Part shown: piece after piece, positions 1 to 7,122 of the stretch
Numbering within the stretch: the first letter of the stretch is position 1
How the letters are laid out: each line of letters starts with the position of its first letter
Made by a program: the position numbers and the translations under genes
NCBI GenBank assembly: GCA_900470195.1
Contig: UEIJ01000001.1
Span: forward strand, 434,001-498,000
Source of the DNA: Hyphomicrobiales bacterium
Lineage (GTDB): Bacteria > Pseudomonadota > Alphaproteobacteria > Rhizobiales > Rhizobiaceae
DNA length: 64,000 nt
Direction of reading: 5' to 3'
The notes under the pieces: model-generated
Told to the model about the DNA's origin: nothing
Database searches by the model: none
The model's input: only the letters and a program-made list of their open reading frames with translations

Positions 1-111
1 ATCTCATCCGGGAGTCCATCGATGAACGCCACCGTGGCGGACAAGACAGCCTACGGCCGGCGAGTGCTCCTGAAAGAAGTATATGCCGCGCCAAATCCCT
101 TTGGCGAAGCG

Positions 112-876
112 CTACCCCCAGGGTTGTCGTTCAAGCCAGGCCATTGCGATTTCCGGATCGACGCCTGCGACTTCGATGAGACGATCCGGATCGATTATTC
201 GCAGACGCCGGTAGTGGAACTGGACGATTCCTTCCTTGCGCAGCGCGCTGAGAACACGGTTCACGTGAACGAAGGTCAAGCCGGTGGCGTCGCCGATTTG
301 CTCCTGGGTAAGCGGCAGCACCATTTCCTCGCTGCGATGTCCTGGCCATTGTGCACGGTAACGTGTGAACAATTCAAGGAGCAGATGAGCGACCCGTTCG
401 CGCGCTGAACGCCGACCTATGCTGGTGAGATGATCGAAAGCCAGATTGCAGTCGTGTGCAAGTGAGCGCGCCAGGCGCATGGTAATGTCGGGGTCTGCAC
501 GCGAATGCGACGTCAGGACAGGGGTCGGAATGACCGATACCACGACGTCGGTCAGGGCTTGAGCACCGACGGTTGCGGGCGCGCTCCTCGATGAACGGAC
601 ACCCAGAACCGCGCCAGGCAGGGCGAATTGGACAATCTGCCGTCTGCCGTCCTCCAGCAATGTGTAGATGGCTACCCATCCGTCGAGAAGGTTGAAGATG
701 GCCTTTCCGTCGAATCCTATGCTGAACAAATCCCGGCCGGCTTCGACGCGTCGGTCGCCATTGCGGTAGTTGGGAATCAGTCTGTGTGCGTCGACTGGCA
801 AGGCAACGGTGCGCGCCTCACTGTCATTGTCCTGTTTGTGACGTCCTCGTCGTTTGGTCACCTCGTCGGCCTGCAT
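112..876 (-). CDS. Crp/Fnr family transcriptional regulator
   Basis: A DNA-binding regulator of the Crp/Fnr superfamily, 254 residues from the ATG at 876, which has AGAAGG just upstream; the reading frame stays open further upstream but that stretch is not protein-like. The N-terminal half is a cyclic-nucleotide-type beta barrel (FSIGFDGKAIFNLLDGWVAIY), followed by a dimerisation helix and a C-terminal winged helix (LPLTQEQIGDATGLTFVHVNR). It has a single cysteine, so it cannot hold an FNR-type iron-sulfur cluster. Its recognition helix reads V-H-V-N-R where FNR and FixK have E-x-x-S-R. It is the only Crp/Fnr protein in the window and so one candidate reader of the many FNR-like boxes, but the non-canonical helix makes that uncertain. 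No such box lies directly before it. Confidence 0.9.
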   Translation of the reverse strand: MQADEVTKRRGRHKQDNDSEARTVALPVDAHRLIPNYRNGDRRVEAGRDLFSIGFDGKAIFNLLDGWVAIYTLLEDGRRQIVQFALPGAVLGVRSSRSAPATVGAQALTDVVVSVIPTPVLTSHSRADPDITMRLARSLAHDCNLAFDHLTSIGRRSARERVAHLLLELFTRYRAQWPGHRSEEMVLPLTQEQIGDATGLTFVHVNRVLSALRKEGIVQFHYRRLRIIDPDRLIEVAGVDPEIAMAWLERQPWG

Positions 877-1193
877 GGCCGCCTTCTGGAGGGACACGGT
901 AATGGGGAAATTTGGTAAGGGTGGTACATTCCGTGCCTTCTCAGCGGTTTCCCAATGGTCGCAACGGAGCGACCGGGATGTCTCTCCTGATAAAGACGCT
1001 TGATGCCAGCTCACATTACACCTCCCGGGCTCCTGGCCCGTTGCGGCGGCCACGCTTGCGCAGCCAATCAATAGATCATTGATGGACCGAGCCTTCGGCG
1101 CGATAAGCGCGAAGCGATCGGCAAGCCACATTATGGTCGTGTTGCCGTTCACGCCGGACTGACGGGCGTGGCTGACGATCGACCTGGATGGCC
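877..1193. other. Intergenic, no convincing gene
   Basis: About 320 bases between the regulator start and the end of the next minus-strand gene. Frames are open on the minus strand but show no domain, no ribosome site before a usable start, and unnatural composition. No FNR-like box or strong hairpin was found here. Confidence 0.5.
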
Positions 1194-1535
1194 TCAGATG
1201 AGCTGATTTCGGGGGATAGGCGGATCGCGGCCGAGGATGATCGAGCGCAAGCAATTCTGGCGCGAAACCCAAGTCCGCGAAGACGTGGGTAGGAAGCGCG
1301 AGAAACCGTGGGACTGCGCTGATAGGGATACAACACAGGGTGAGCATATGGCGCTACAACAACCTGAACCCGAGACGCAATCGTCGTCGTCCGACATGGC
1401 GACCTTTAGCAATGAGGTAGCCTGATGCCTCTCCGAGACGCTCGGTGTCGATTGACCGACTTGCGCCATCGACGGTCCGGCTTGTGCGAGGACAGCGATC
1501 ACACTAACAATCAGCAGTGCCAGATACCGAAGCAT
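1194..1535 (-). CDS. Small secreted cysteine-rich protein, unknown function
   Basis: A 113-residue protein from the ATG at 1535. Residues 1-20 form a clear export signal (MLRYLALLIVSVIAVLAQAG, then PSMAQ). The mature part has an acidic run and a cysteine cluster (DDDDCVSGSGCCSAICSPC) and a short proline-rich end (DPPIP). I do not recognise a named family. The spacing of paired and single cysteines, the signal and the proline tail resemble the protein at 31159-31530, which sits with a multicopper oxidase, so a periplasmic metal-binding or copper-handling role is a guess. An FNR-like box at 1659-1672 lies 124 bases upstream with its A-rich tail pointing toward this gene. Confidence 0.6.
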   Translation of the reverse strand: MLRYLALLIVSVIAVLAQAGPSMAQVGQSTPSVSERHQATSLLKVAMSDDDDCVSGSGCCSAICSPCVVSLSAQSHGFSRFLPTSSRTWVSRQNCLRSIILGRDPPIPRNQLI

Positions 1536-1658
1536 AAAATCGAATTCTCGGCGGTTTACAGGTCGCGCACCCTCGCTCCGCATGCACCTGGACTGGTTTT
1601 CTGCACACGAGACGAGAAAGCTACTTTTGCATCTCACTACATTGTTTGCAAGACCGCT

Positions 1659-1672
1659 TTGATCCAGATCAA
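1659..1672 (-). promoter_or_regulatory. FNR/FixK-like box, perfect consensus
   Basis: TTGATCCAGATCAA matches the known FNR/FixK consensus TTGAT-N4-ATCAA exactly. Read on the minus strand it continues with AGC after ATCAA, resembling the AAAG tail of the other boxes, so it probably serves the Cys-rich gene starting at 1535. A weak minus-strand -10 (TGAGAT, 1631-1636) lies at the class II distance. Confidence 0.7.
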
Positions 1673-1761
1673 CACGCCAACTGGAATCCGTCGCTATAGC
1701 GTGCCTCGTTAGCCCTACCGCGAATACATGACGGGCTGGCCGCCAATGCTACCCGCGATGC

Positions 1762-1775
1762 TTGATCGAGATTAA
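1762..1775 (+). promoter_or_regulatory. FNR/FixK-like box
   Basis: TTGATCGAGATTAA followed by AGAG. It ends 53 bases before the start of the NifX-like gene at 1829 and forms a divergent pair with the box at 1659-1672. Confidence 0.7.
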
Positions 1776-1828
1776 AGAGCGAGCGGCAAAATGATGCTTC
1801 TCTCATCGTCACAGAATCCTCCCGCGGG

Positions 1829-2182
1829 ATGGAAATGTCATCGATAGCCTCCGTGCCGGCAGATCGAAAACGCATCATCGGCGTGCTCATCGTGCGCACG
1901 CGCAGGAGAACCATGCTCAGCCCCTTCTTCGCGAAATCCGAGGGACTGCTGCTGATCGACCCCGCCACTCGCGCGCGTGATTTTCGGCGGAACCCGCAAC
2001 GCACCACCGAGGCCACCTACGACCTCATCGTCGGAAGCGGGGTTACTCATCTCGTATGCGGCTTTATCGCGGACTCAGAGCGGAATCGCCTTCGAATGCA
2101 GGGTATTGATGTTCGGATCGGATCATGCGCTCGATCGATTGGTACGTTGGTCCGCGGGTTCGAAGACTTGCCTCCAGCTTAA
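1829..2182 (+). CDS. NifX/NifB-type dinitrogenase FeMo-cofactor-like domain protein
   Basis: 117 residues. The order of elements fits the small NifX/NifB C-terminal (dinitrogenase iron-molybdenum cofactor biosynthesis) fold: SPFFAKSEGLLLIDPATRARDF near residues 31-52, then YDLIVGSGVTHLVCGFIADS, then LRMQGIDVRIG. In characterised members this fold carries iron-sulfur or FeMo-cofactor precursors. No other nif gene is present, so nitrogen fixation is not implied; stand-alone members are common and mostly of unknown function. The ribosome site before the ATG is weak, and a second ATG lies two codons on. The FNR-like box at 1762-1775 suggests induction at low oxygen. Confidence 0.65.
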   Translation: MEMSSIASVPADRKRIIGVLIVRTRRRTMLSPFFAKSEGLLLIDPATRARDFRRNPQRTTEATYDLIVGSGVTHLVCGFIADSERNRLRMQGIDVRIGSCARSIGTLVRGFEDLPPA

Positions 2183-2311
2183 TTTGAGTTTCAGCGTCGC
2201 ATATGGCCTGAATGCTGCTCCAAGGCGGCAGACCAATGGTCAGAACATCGAATACCTGACTTGCTTTCGGAAGCGAGGCATCGCCTGGTTCGCCGGGGAG
2301 CAATCTGAAAC

Positions 2312-2325
2312 TTAACTCACATCAA
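2312..2325 (+). promoter_or_regulatory. FNR/FixK-like box
   Basis: TTAACTCACATCAA followed by AGATT, 122 bases before DUF2933 at 2448. A CATCAT hexamer at 2348 sits where a class II -10 element would be. Confidence 0.65.
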
Positions 2326-2447
2326 AGATTCCAGACATCTGTCACAGCATCATCCGGGCCAAGAAGAGCACCTTCCTGCGGACTGGCCTCAACATTCGAC
2401 CGGCATCGCGGAGCAATCGACGTGTTCAAACTGTCGGATGAAGCACC

Positions 2448-2720
2448 ATGGAAACAAACCGAGACCAATTGCATAAAGACGAGAACCCGGGGGGGCGTTT
2501 CAGCGCCGCCAACATCGCCCTTTACGGCTTCCTCGCGATCGCGGGATTTTATCTCCTCACGGAACACCGCGCGCACTTGCTCGGCTGGCTGCCCTGGCTG
2601 CTGATCCTTGCCTGCCCCCTCCTGCATGTCTTCATGCACGGCAAGCATGGCGGACATAGTGGGCATGGCGGCGGCAACGACCGCTCGTCCGCGCGACAGC
2701 AGTCGCCGCATCAGCACTGA
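2448..2720 (+). CDS. DUF2933 small membrane protein
   Basis: 90 residues with the DUF2933 signature: a transmembrane helix (IALYGFLAIAGFYLLTEHRA), LLGWLPWLLILACPLLHVFMH as the second helix, and a His/Gly-rich tail (GKHGGHSGHGG). The family is of unknown function but is repeatedly found near copper-resistance genes, and the His-rich tail could bind metal; that role is inference. It lies 21 bases before a membrane methyltransferase and probably forms an operon with it. A paralog with the same core lies at 42769 and also has an FNR-like box upstream. Confidence 0.85.
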   Translation: METNRDQLHKDENPGGRFSAANIALYGFLAIAGFYLLTEHRAHLLGWLPWLLILACPLLHVFMHGKHGGHSGHGGGNDRSSARQQSPHQH

Positions 2721-2741
2721 AATTCCATCCAGGAGAGCGCC

Positions 2742-3398
2742 ATGCAAGACGACATTCCCGCGTACGGCCTGTGGTCCCTCGTCATCCTCAACTCGATCGT
2801 CTTCATCTTCTTCGCGTTCAGCTTCTTCAAGCCATCCACGCCGCGGGACTGGCGATCCTTCGGCGCCTTCAGTGCTTTCATCGTGGCGCTGTTCACGGAA
2901 ATGTACGGTTTCCCCCTGACGATCTACCTGCTCTCCGGCTGGTTGCAGTCCCGCTATCCGGGCGTCAACTGGCTCTCCCACGACGCGGGTCACCTGCTCG
3001 AGGAGCTGTTCGGCTGGCGCTCAAATCCCCATTTCGGTCCGTTCCACCTGCTGAGTTTTGTCTTCATCGGCGGCGGCTTTGTCCTCATCTCGGCCGGGTG
3101 GAAGATGCTCTACGAAGCGCAACGCAAGCGCACGCTCGCCACCTCGGGGGTGTATTCCTGGGTTCGGCATCCACAATATGTCGGCTTCGTTCTGGTCATG
3201 TTCGGCTTCCTGCTGCAGTGGCCAACCCTGCTCACACTTGCGATGTTCCCCGTCCTGGTCTTCATGTATTGGCGCCTTTCCAAACACGAAGAACGCGAGT
3301 CGCTTGCCGAATTCGGCGACGCCTATGCGCGCTATATGCGGGAAGTGCCGGCATTCATTCCCCGCCTGTCGGCGCGACGCGCCAAAGCGAGCGGGTGA
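2742..3398 (+). CDS. Isoprenylcysteine carboxyl methyltransferase-like membrane protein
   Basis: 218 residues with about five hydrophobic segments. The diagnostic C-terminal part is present: GVYSWVRHPQYVGF (around residues 139-152), then a helix, then KHEERESLAEFGDAYARYM. This is the SAM-dependent ICMT/PEMT-like integral membrane methyltransferase fold. Bacterial members act on unknown lipid or small-molecule substrates, so the substrate cannot be named. The ATG has AGGAGAG upstream, and the gene is 21 bases after DUF2933, likely sharing the box at 2312. Confidence 0.85.
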   Translation: MQDDIPAYGLWSLVILNSIVFIFFAFSFFKPSTPRDWRSFGAFSAFIVALFTEMYGFPLTIYLLSGWLQSRYPGVNWLSHDAGHLLEELFGWRSNPHFGPFHLLSFVFIGGGFVLISAGWKMLYEAQRKRTLATSGVYSWVRHPQYVGFVLVMFGFLLQWPTLLTLAMFPVLVFMYWRLSKHEERESLAEFGDAYARYMREVPAFIPRLSARRAKASG

Positions 3399-3457
3399 TC
3401 AAGATGGCGGGCGACTGTTCGTCTTTCTATCGATCATGGCTTTATCGCTCACCCTTT

Positions 3458-3471
3458 TCAACCCACGTTAA
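3458..3471 (+). promoter_or_regulatory. Possible degenerate FNR-like box before cfa
   Basis: TCAACCCACGTTAA is one mismatch from TTAAC-N4-GTTAA and is followed by AGTC. It ends 64 bases before the cfa start. Weaker than the other boxes. Confidence 0.35.
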
Positions 3472-3491
3472 AGTCTGCGGCGGGATCGCAC

Positions 3492-3529
3492 GCTTTCTAG
3501 TCGGGATATACCAACGTTGACTAGAAAGC
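3492..3529. repeat. 11-bp perfect inverted repeat in the cfa leader
   Basis: GCTTTCTAGTC at 3492-3502 is repeated in reverse complement (GACTAGAAAGC) at 3519-3529 with a 16-base spacer. The right arm ends 6 bases before the cfa ATG and covers the place where a ribosome site would be, so it may act as an operator or as an RNA hairpin controlling translation. Confidence 0.7.
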
Positions 3530-3535
3530 CCCGTC

Positions 3536-4810
3536 ATGGATACCCTTGTTTTCAAAACCCTTCGTCGCCTCGTCAAAACCGGAACTCTCACGATAACAAC
3601 CGCCAACGGGGTCACCAGGAGCTTCGGTGACGGGGCCGGTCCGGCGGTGGCAGTGCGGTTCAGAACCGCCGCGGCGCAGCGTCGGGTTCTGCTCGATCCC
3701 GAGTTGCGGCTTGGCGAAGCCTTCGTCGACGGCGACCTTATCATCGAACAGGGTACCATCACGGAGGTGCTCGAGCTGCTTCTGTCCCAGGACCAGAACG
3801 ACGCGGCGACGATCACGACAAAGATACTCTCCCGCTTGCGTTTTGCTCTCCGGCGGCGGGTGCAGAAAAACGTCCGTCAGAAATCCAGGCGAAACGTTGC
3901 TCATCACTACGATCTCAGCAGCAAGCTCTACGAACTCTTCCTCGATAAGGACATGCAGTACAGCTGCGCCTATTTCGAAAGAGCAGACATGTCTTTGGAT
4001 GAGGCGCAGCAGGCCAAGAAGCGCCACATTGCTGCTAAGCTCCTGCCTGGTCGTCATGCGCGCGTGCTCGACATCGGCTGCGGCTGGGGCGGTCTGGCGC
4101 TCTACCTGGCTGAGGCTTTCGACGCCCATGTCACCGGGATCACGCTTTCGAGCGAACAACTCGAATTTGCTAGGGGGCGGGCAGCGGCGGCTTCAGATCC
4201 GGCGCGTCTGGAATTCCGATCGCAGGACTACAGGGACGTGAACGAACGTTTCGACCGGATCGTGTCAGTGGGTATGTTCGAACATGTCGGCGTCAATCAC
4301 TACGATGAGTTCTTCCGAAAATGCCGCGATCTGCTCGATGATGAAGGCGTTTTCGTGCTGCATTCGATCGGCCGCTCCGATCCGCCGGGTTTCACCAACC
4401 CGTGGATCGCCAGATACATTTTCCCGGGCGGATACATACCGGCTCTTTCCGAGGTCCTGCCGGCGATCGAGCGGGCGGGGCTCGTGGTCACCGATGTCGA
4501 GATCCTGCGCCTTCACTATGCCGAAACGCTCAGACATTGGCGCGAGCGATTTCTCGCCCGCCGCACTGAGGCGGTCGATCTCTTCGATGAGCGCTTTGCG
4601 CGCTTGTGGGAGTATTATCTCGGCGTCTCGGAACTCGCTTTCCGCTATCAGGGGATGATGGTGTTCCAGATCCAGATCGCCAGGCGACAGGACGCCGTCC
4701 CGCTGACGCGGGGTTATATCGAGCGGGAAGAGCGTCGCTTGCAGGCGGTCAGTACCACACAGCCGGAATGTGAGTCGGCACAGGAACACTCATGCGTGGC
4801 GGTCGGCTGA
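3536..4810 (+). CDS. cfa: Cyclopropane-fatty-acyl-phospholipid synthase
   Basis: 424 residues, the usual family length. It transfers a methylene from S-adenosylmethionine to double bonds of membrane phospholipid acyl chains. Diagnostic segments are HHYDLS (residues 123-128), YSCAYF (142-147) and the SAM-binding LDIGCGWGGL (178-187), followed by VGMFEHVG and the C-terminal substrate helices. Cyclopropanation stiffens membranes in stationary phase, acid and low oxygen, which fits the island. No strong Shine-Dalgarno is visible; the start lies directly behind an inverted repeat (3492-3529). Confidence 0.95.
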   Translation: MDTLVFKTLRRLVKTGTLTITTANGVTRSFGDGAGPAVAVRFRTAAAQRRVLLDPELRLGEAFVDGDLIIEQGTITEVLELLLSQDQNDAATITTKILSRLRFALRRRVQKNVRQKSRRNVAHHYDLSSKLYELFLDKDMQYSCAYFERADMSLDEAQQAKKRHIAAKLLPGRHARVLDIGCGWGGLALYLAEAFDAHVTGITLSSEQLEFARGRAAAASDPARLEFRSQDYRDVNERFDRIVSVGMFEHVGVNHYDEFFRKCRDLLDDEGVFVLHSIGRSDPPGFTNPWIARYIFPGGYIPALSEVLPAIERAGLVVTDVEILRLHYAETLRHWRERFLARRTEAVDLFDERFARLWEYYLGVSELAFRYQGMMVFQIQIARRQDAVPLTRGYIEREERRLQAVSTTQPECESAQEHSCVAVG

Positions 4811-4885
4811 AAAGCCATTGCCTCGCCGTAAACGGCTGCTTGTGCCCCCTTGATCCAGTTCATCTTTTGTCGCGCGCTTCGCTGA

Positions 4886-5563
4886 TCATACCGCGAGCCA
4901 GTCGCACACGATGCGAGGAATACGCCGATTGAGCAAAAAGGCCGCCGTCATGGAGAAGATTGCGATCGCGCCGAAATGCCAAAGCAGGACCATCGCGCCG
5001 GTGTCCAGGCCATGAAACAGATTGAACATGGTTGCAGGCAGGGAAAAGGCTGACAGAGCGGCGACCGCGATTGTCGGCCCCCTCCACAGGATCAGGCCGA
5101 TCCGGCCGAGGCCAAGCATCGCGAAGAAGATCGGAATTCCGACGATCCCGATAACGAGCGGGCATTGTGGACTCGTCTCGAAGGCGAAAGCACGCCAACC
5201 CTCCCGGGAGACGTCGAGGGCGATGCTGGTAAATTCCGACACGAGCCAGAGTCCCAGGGCGATCAGGGGCAGGAGGAGCCAGGACCGGGATAGCGGTGAG
5301 ATGCGCACGATCAAAAGCGCCAGCACACCAGTGACAAAGATCATCGCCGAGGTCGCAACTGAGGTGACAAACATACCGTCCGCCAATCGAGAGGGAAGAT
5401 CGGCACGAAGCGGCCGCGCCAAGAGGAGCGCCGGCACCATGATCGCAAGGATGGCGGCGGCGCAGAGCCGGCGGGTTCGGATTCGGCTTTCAACGTGTCG
5501 CGGCCTTATATCCGCCGCAAGCCTGTCGATCAGATCTTCCGTTCGTAGTCGCCGCCGCGTCAT
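4886..5563 (-). CDS. NrsF (DUF1109) family anti-sigma factor
   Basis: 225 residues with six hydrophobic segments after a charged N-terminus (TEDLIDRLAADIRP). The helix pattern and the segment LVIGIVGIPIFFAMLGLGR with the C-terminal WHFGAIAIFSMTAAF identify the NrsF/DUF1109 family, inner-membrane anti-sigma factors that hold ECF sigma factors. The partner sigma gene normally lies directly upstream on the same strand, but the 200 bases upstream hold none, so this is an orphan copy or has lost its partner. It converges with cfa. Confidence 0.85.
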   Translation of the reverse strand: MTRRRLRTEDLIDRLAADIRPRHVESRIRTRRLCAAAILAIMVPALLLARPLRADLPSRLADGMFVTSVATSAMIFVTGVLALLIVRISPLSRSWLLLPLIALGLWLVSEFTSIALDVSREGWRAFAFETSPQCPLVIGIVGIPIFFAMLGLGRIGLILWRGPTIAVAALSAFSLPATMFNLFHGLDTGAMVLLWHFGAIAIFSMTAAFLLNRRIPRIVCDWLAV

Positions 5564-5765
5564 CGTCAGTTTCCACTGAAAGCCGCGCCCATCGCCGGCT
5601 GATACTCCAGGGCGGGTGGTTCAGATGAAGGGCCGCCGCACGAGGGTTCGATGTGTCATTCGCAGGAGAACGGCAAATTGTTACCTTTGCCACACCTTCC
5701 GATCCGAATTCCAACAGATTGGAATGGGCTTTGCTGCAGCAAAGGCCTGGCGCCTGTTTTTCGCT

Positions 5766-6233
5766 TTATTGAACATGATCACTGGAGAATGTCACCGAGA
5801 TCGGCCGCGAACGTCCCGGAACGGTGATCTCGACGGCGATGTCGTAGCGATCGTTTCCCGAGAGAGTGACAAAACCACCGTAGGTGATCGTGTTCTCGAT
5901 TTTCATCGGCTCGAGCTGGATGGTTTGCTGGCCAACGTGACCCAGGCCGCTGATGGTTGCGGACACGCTCGCGTTCTCCACGCGTGCGCCTGTCTGGTCG
6001 TCGAAAACGGCGACGACGAGGTGTTGCTGATGCCGCGCGGTTCCAGGCCCGCCGTGCATTGTGCTTTCCGGGTGACCGGTCGGATGACCCCGGACGACAG
6101 GGGCCGGGACGATGCCAAGGTAAACGGCAAGGCCGCCCGCTTTCTGATAGCCATCGTTTGCCATTGCGGTGCCGAGCGCGAGCATCATCGCGATCAGCAC
6201 ACCAGAACTCCGCAGCCATGCCCTTACCGCCAT
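5766..6233 (-). CDS. Secreted protein with an Ig-like/YtkA-like fold, unknown function
   Basis: 155 residues from the ATG at 6233, chosen because it has GGAG upstream and opens a signal peptide (VRAWLRSSGVLIAMMLALG, cleavage near AMA-ND). The frame is open to an ATG at 6314 abutting the DUF305 stop, an alternative start. The mature part begins with GGLAVYLGIVPA, has a His-rich loop (MHGGPGTARHQQH) and ends in a beta-rich domain (VVAVFDDQTGARVENASVSATI, FVTLSGNDRYDIAVEI) that resembles YtkA/FixH-like periplasmic domains. Likely in an operon with the DUF305 gene upstream. Confidence 0.65.
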   Translation of the reverse strand: MAVRAWLRSSGVLIAMMLALGTAMANDGYQKAGGLAVYLGIVPAPVVRGHPTGHPESTMHGGPGTARHQQHLVVAVFDDQTGARVENASVSATISGLGHVGQQTIQLEPMKIENTITYGGFVTLSGNDRYDIAVEITVPGRSRPISVTFSSDHVQ

Positions 6234-6314
6234 GTGATCTACTCCGACAGCGAACTTCCGTGAGGCTCCGCGATCCTTGTGGGGGTTTGACGCCATGACA
6301 AGTTCGTTCCGCAT

Positions 6315-6782
6315 CTATTCGCCGCGCTGCCGCAGCCACTGACGCATGTCATCGATTTCGGTCTGCTGCGCGGCGATAATCTGCTGCGCCCAGGCTTTGG
6401 TCTGATGGTCGGTCCCAAGCTCAAGAACGGCCCGGGCCATATCGATGGCTGCCTGATGGTGCGGGATCATCCCTTTGACGAATGCGACATCCGGATCCGT
6501 CGACTGCATCGCTTCCATCATCGGTGCGTGCATGCCCATCATGGCACGCATGTAGGCCTGCGAGGCGTGCGGCAGCGATGCCAGGCAGGCCGACATGTGG
6601 TCGCCCATCATGCTTTCCATCATCTCCATCATCGGTGCGCATTGTTGCGGCATGCTCATGGTTGCTGACGGGGGCTGTTCGCCTGCCGGTCGGGTGTCAT
6701 GGTGCGCATCATTCTGCGCGAACGCCGTTGCCGGTGCGAACACCAGCGCAAGTGCCAGCATCGTTCTCATTCTGGGCTGCAT
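6315..6782 (-). CDS. DUF305 secreted protein
   Basis: 155 residues from the ATG at 6782, which has a strong AAGGAGG site; an upstream in-frame ATG at 6887 is less likely. A signal peptide (RTMLALALVFAPATAFAQ) precedes a Met/His-rich stretch and the DUF305 core: DVAFVKGMIPHHQAAIDMARAVLELG, then AQQIIAAQQTEIDDMRQWL. DUF305 is a four-helix domain often linked to copper resistance; the HH and Met clusters look metal-binding. The FNR-like box at 6930-6943 lies in the shared region with the arc operon and could serve both directions. Confidence 0.9.
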   Translation of the reverse strand: MQPRMRTMLALALVFAPATAFAQNDAHHDTRPAGEQPPSATMSMPQQCAPMMEMMESMMGDHMSACLASLPHASQAYMRAMMGMHAPMMEAMQSTDPDVAFVKGMIPHHQAAIDMARAVLELGTDHQTKAWAQQIIAAQQTEIDDMRQWLRQRGE

Positions 6783-7122
6783 GTCGAGCCTCCTTGCTGT
6801 TGCGATGGGCCGCGCATCTGCATTCCATGCATATGTGTCGACCGGATCCGTTGTGCCGCTGCCGTGTAGATCCACGATTGCGTCCAATCGATATGTGGTT
6901 CGACATAGGCCGATGCGCGGCAGGCGAACTTAACTTCGATCAAGGAATGGCGGGCGCTTCGACCAGAAGATCACCGATATGGTCTTCGAGCGACCGCGTT
7001 TGCCTTCTCTGCGCACGACGTGGGTGGCCATCCGCGGGTTCCCGACACGCTCAGGTTCAAATGCGATCGCCTCACAGGTTAGCCAGGGTGACGGTGACAA
7101 CACACAAGAAGGGGGGCGTACC
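6783..7122. other. Intergenic region between DUF305 and the arc operon
   Basis: 340 bases between divergent units. It holds one FNR-like box (6930-6943) and the arc ribosome site (AAGGGGGG, 7108-7116). A plus-strand frame open from 6979 into the transporter is not protein-like before 7123. Nothing else recognised. Confidence 0.5.
6930..6943 (+). promoter_or_regulatory. FNR/FixK-like box of the arginine deiminase operon
   Basis: TTAACTTCGATCAA followed by GGAAT, 179 bases before the transporter start. Arginine deiminase operons are classic targets of FNR/ANR-type regulators, which supports the reading of this motif family. Confidence 0.7.

Noticed and set aside
22-408. 128-residue plus-strand frame at the window start
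   Set aside because: It lies opposite the C-terminal half of the Crp/Fnr gene, whose protein is clearly recognisable.
1829-2182. Reading the NifX-like gene as evidence of nitrogen fixation
   Set aside because: No nitrogenase, nifA, fix or other nif gene is present; stand-alone members of this fold are common.
5729-5744. 16-bp perfect palindrome CTTTGCTGCAGCAAAG
   Set aside because: Lies between two minus-strand genes and could be a terminator or operator, but no T-run follows in the needed direction and nothing ties it to a function.
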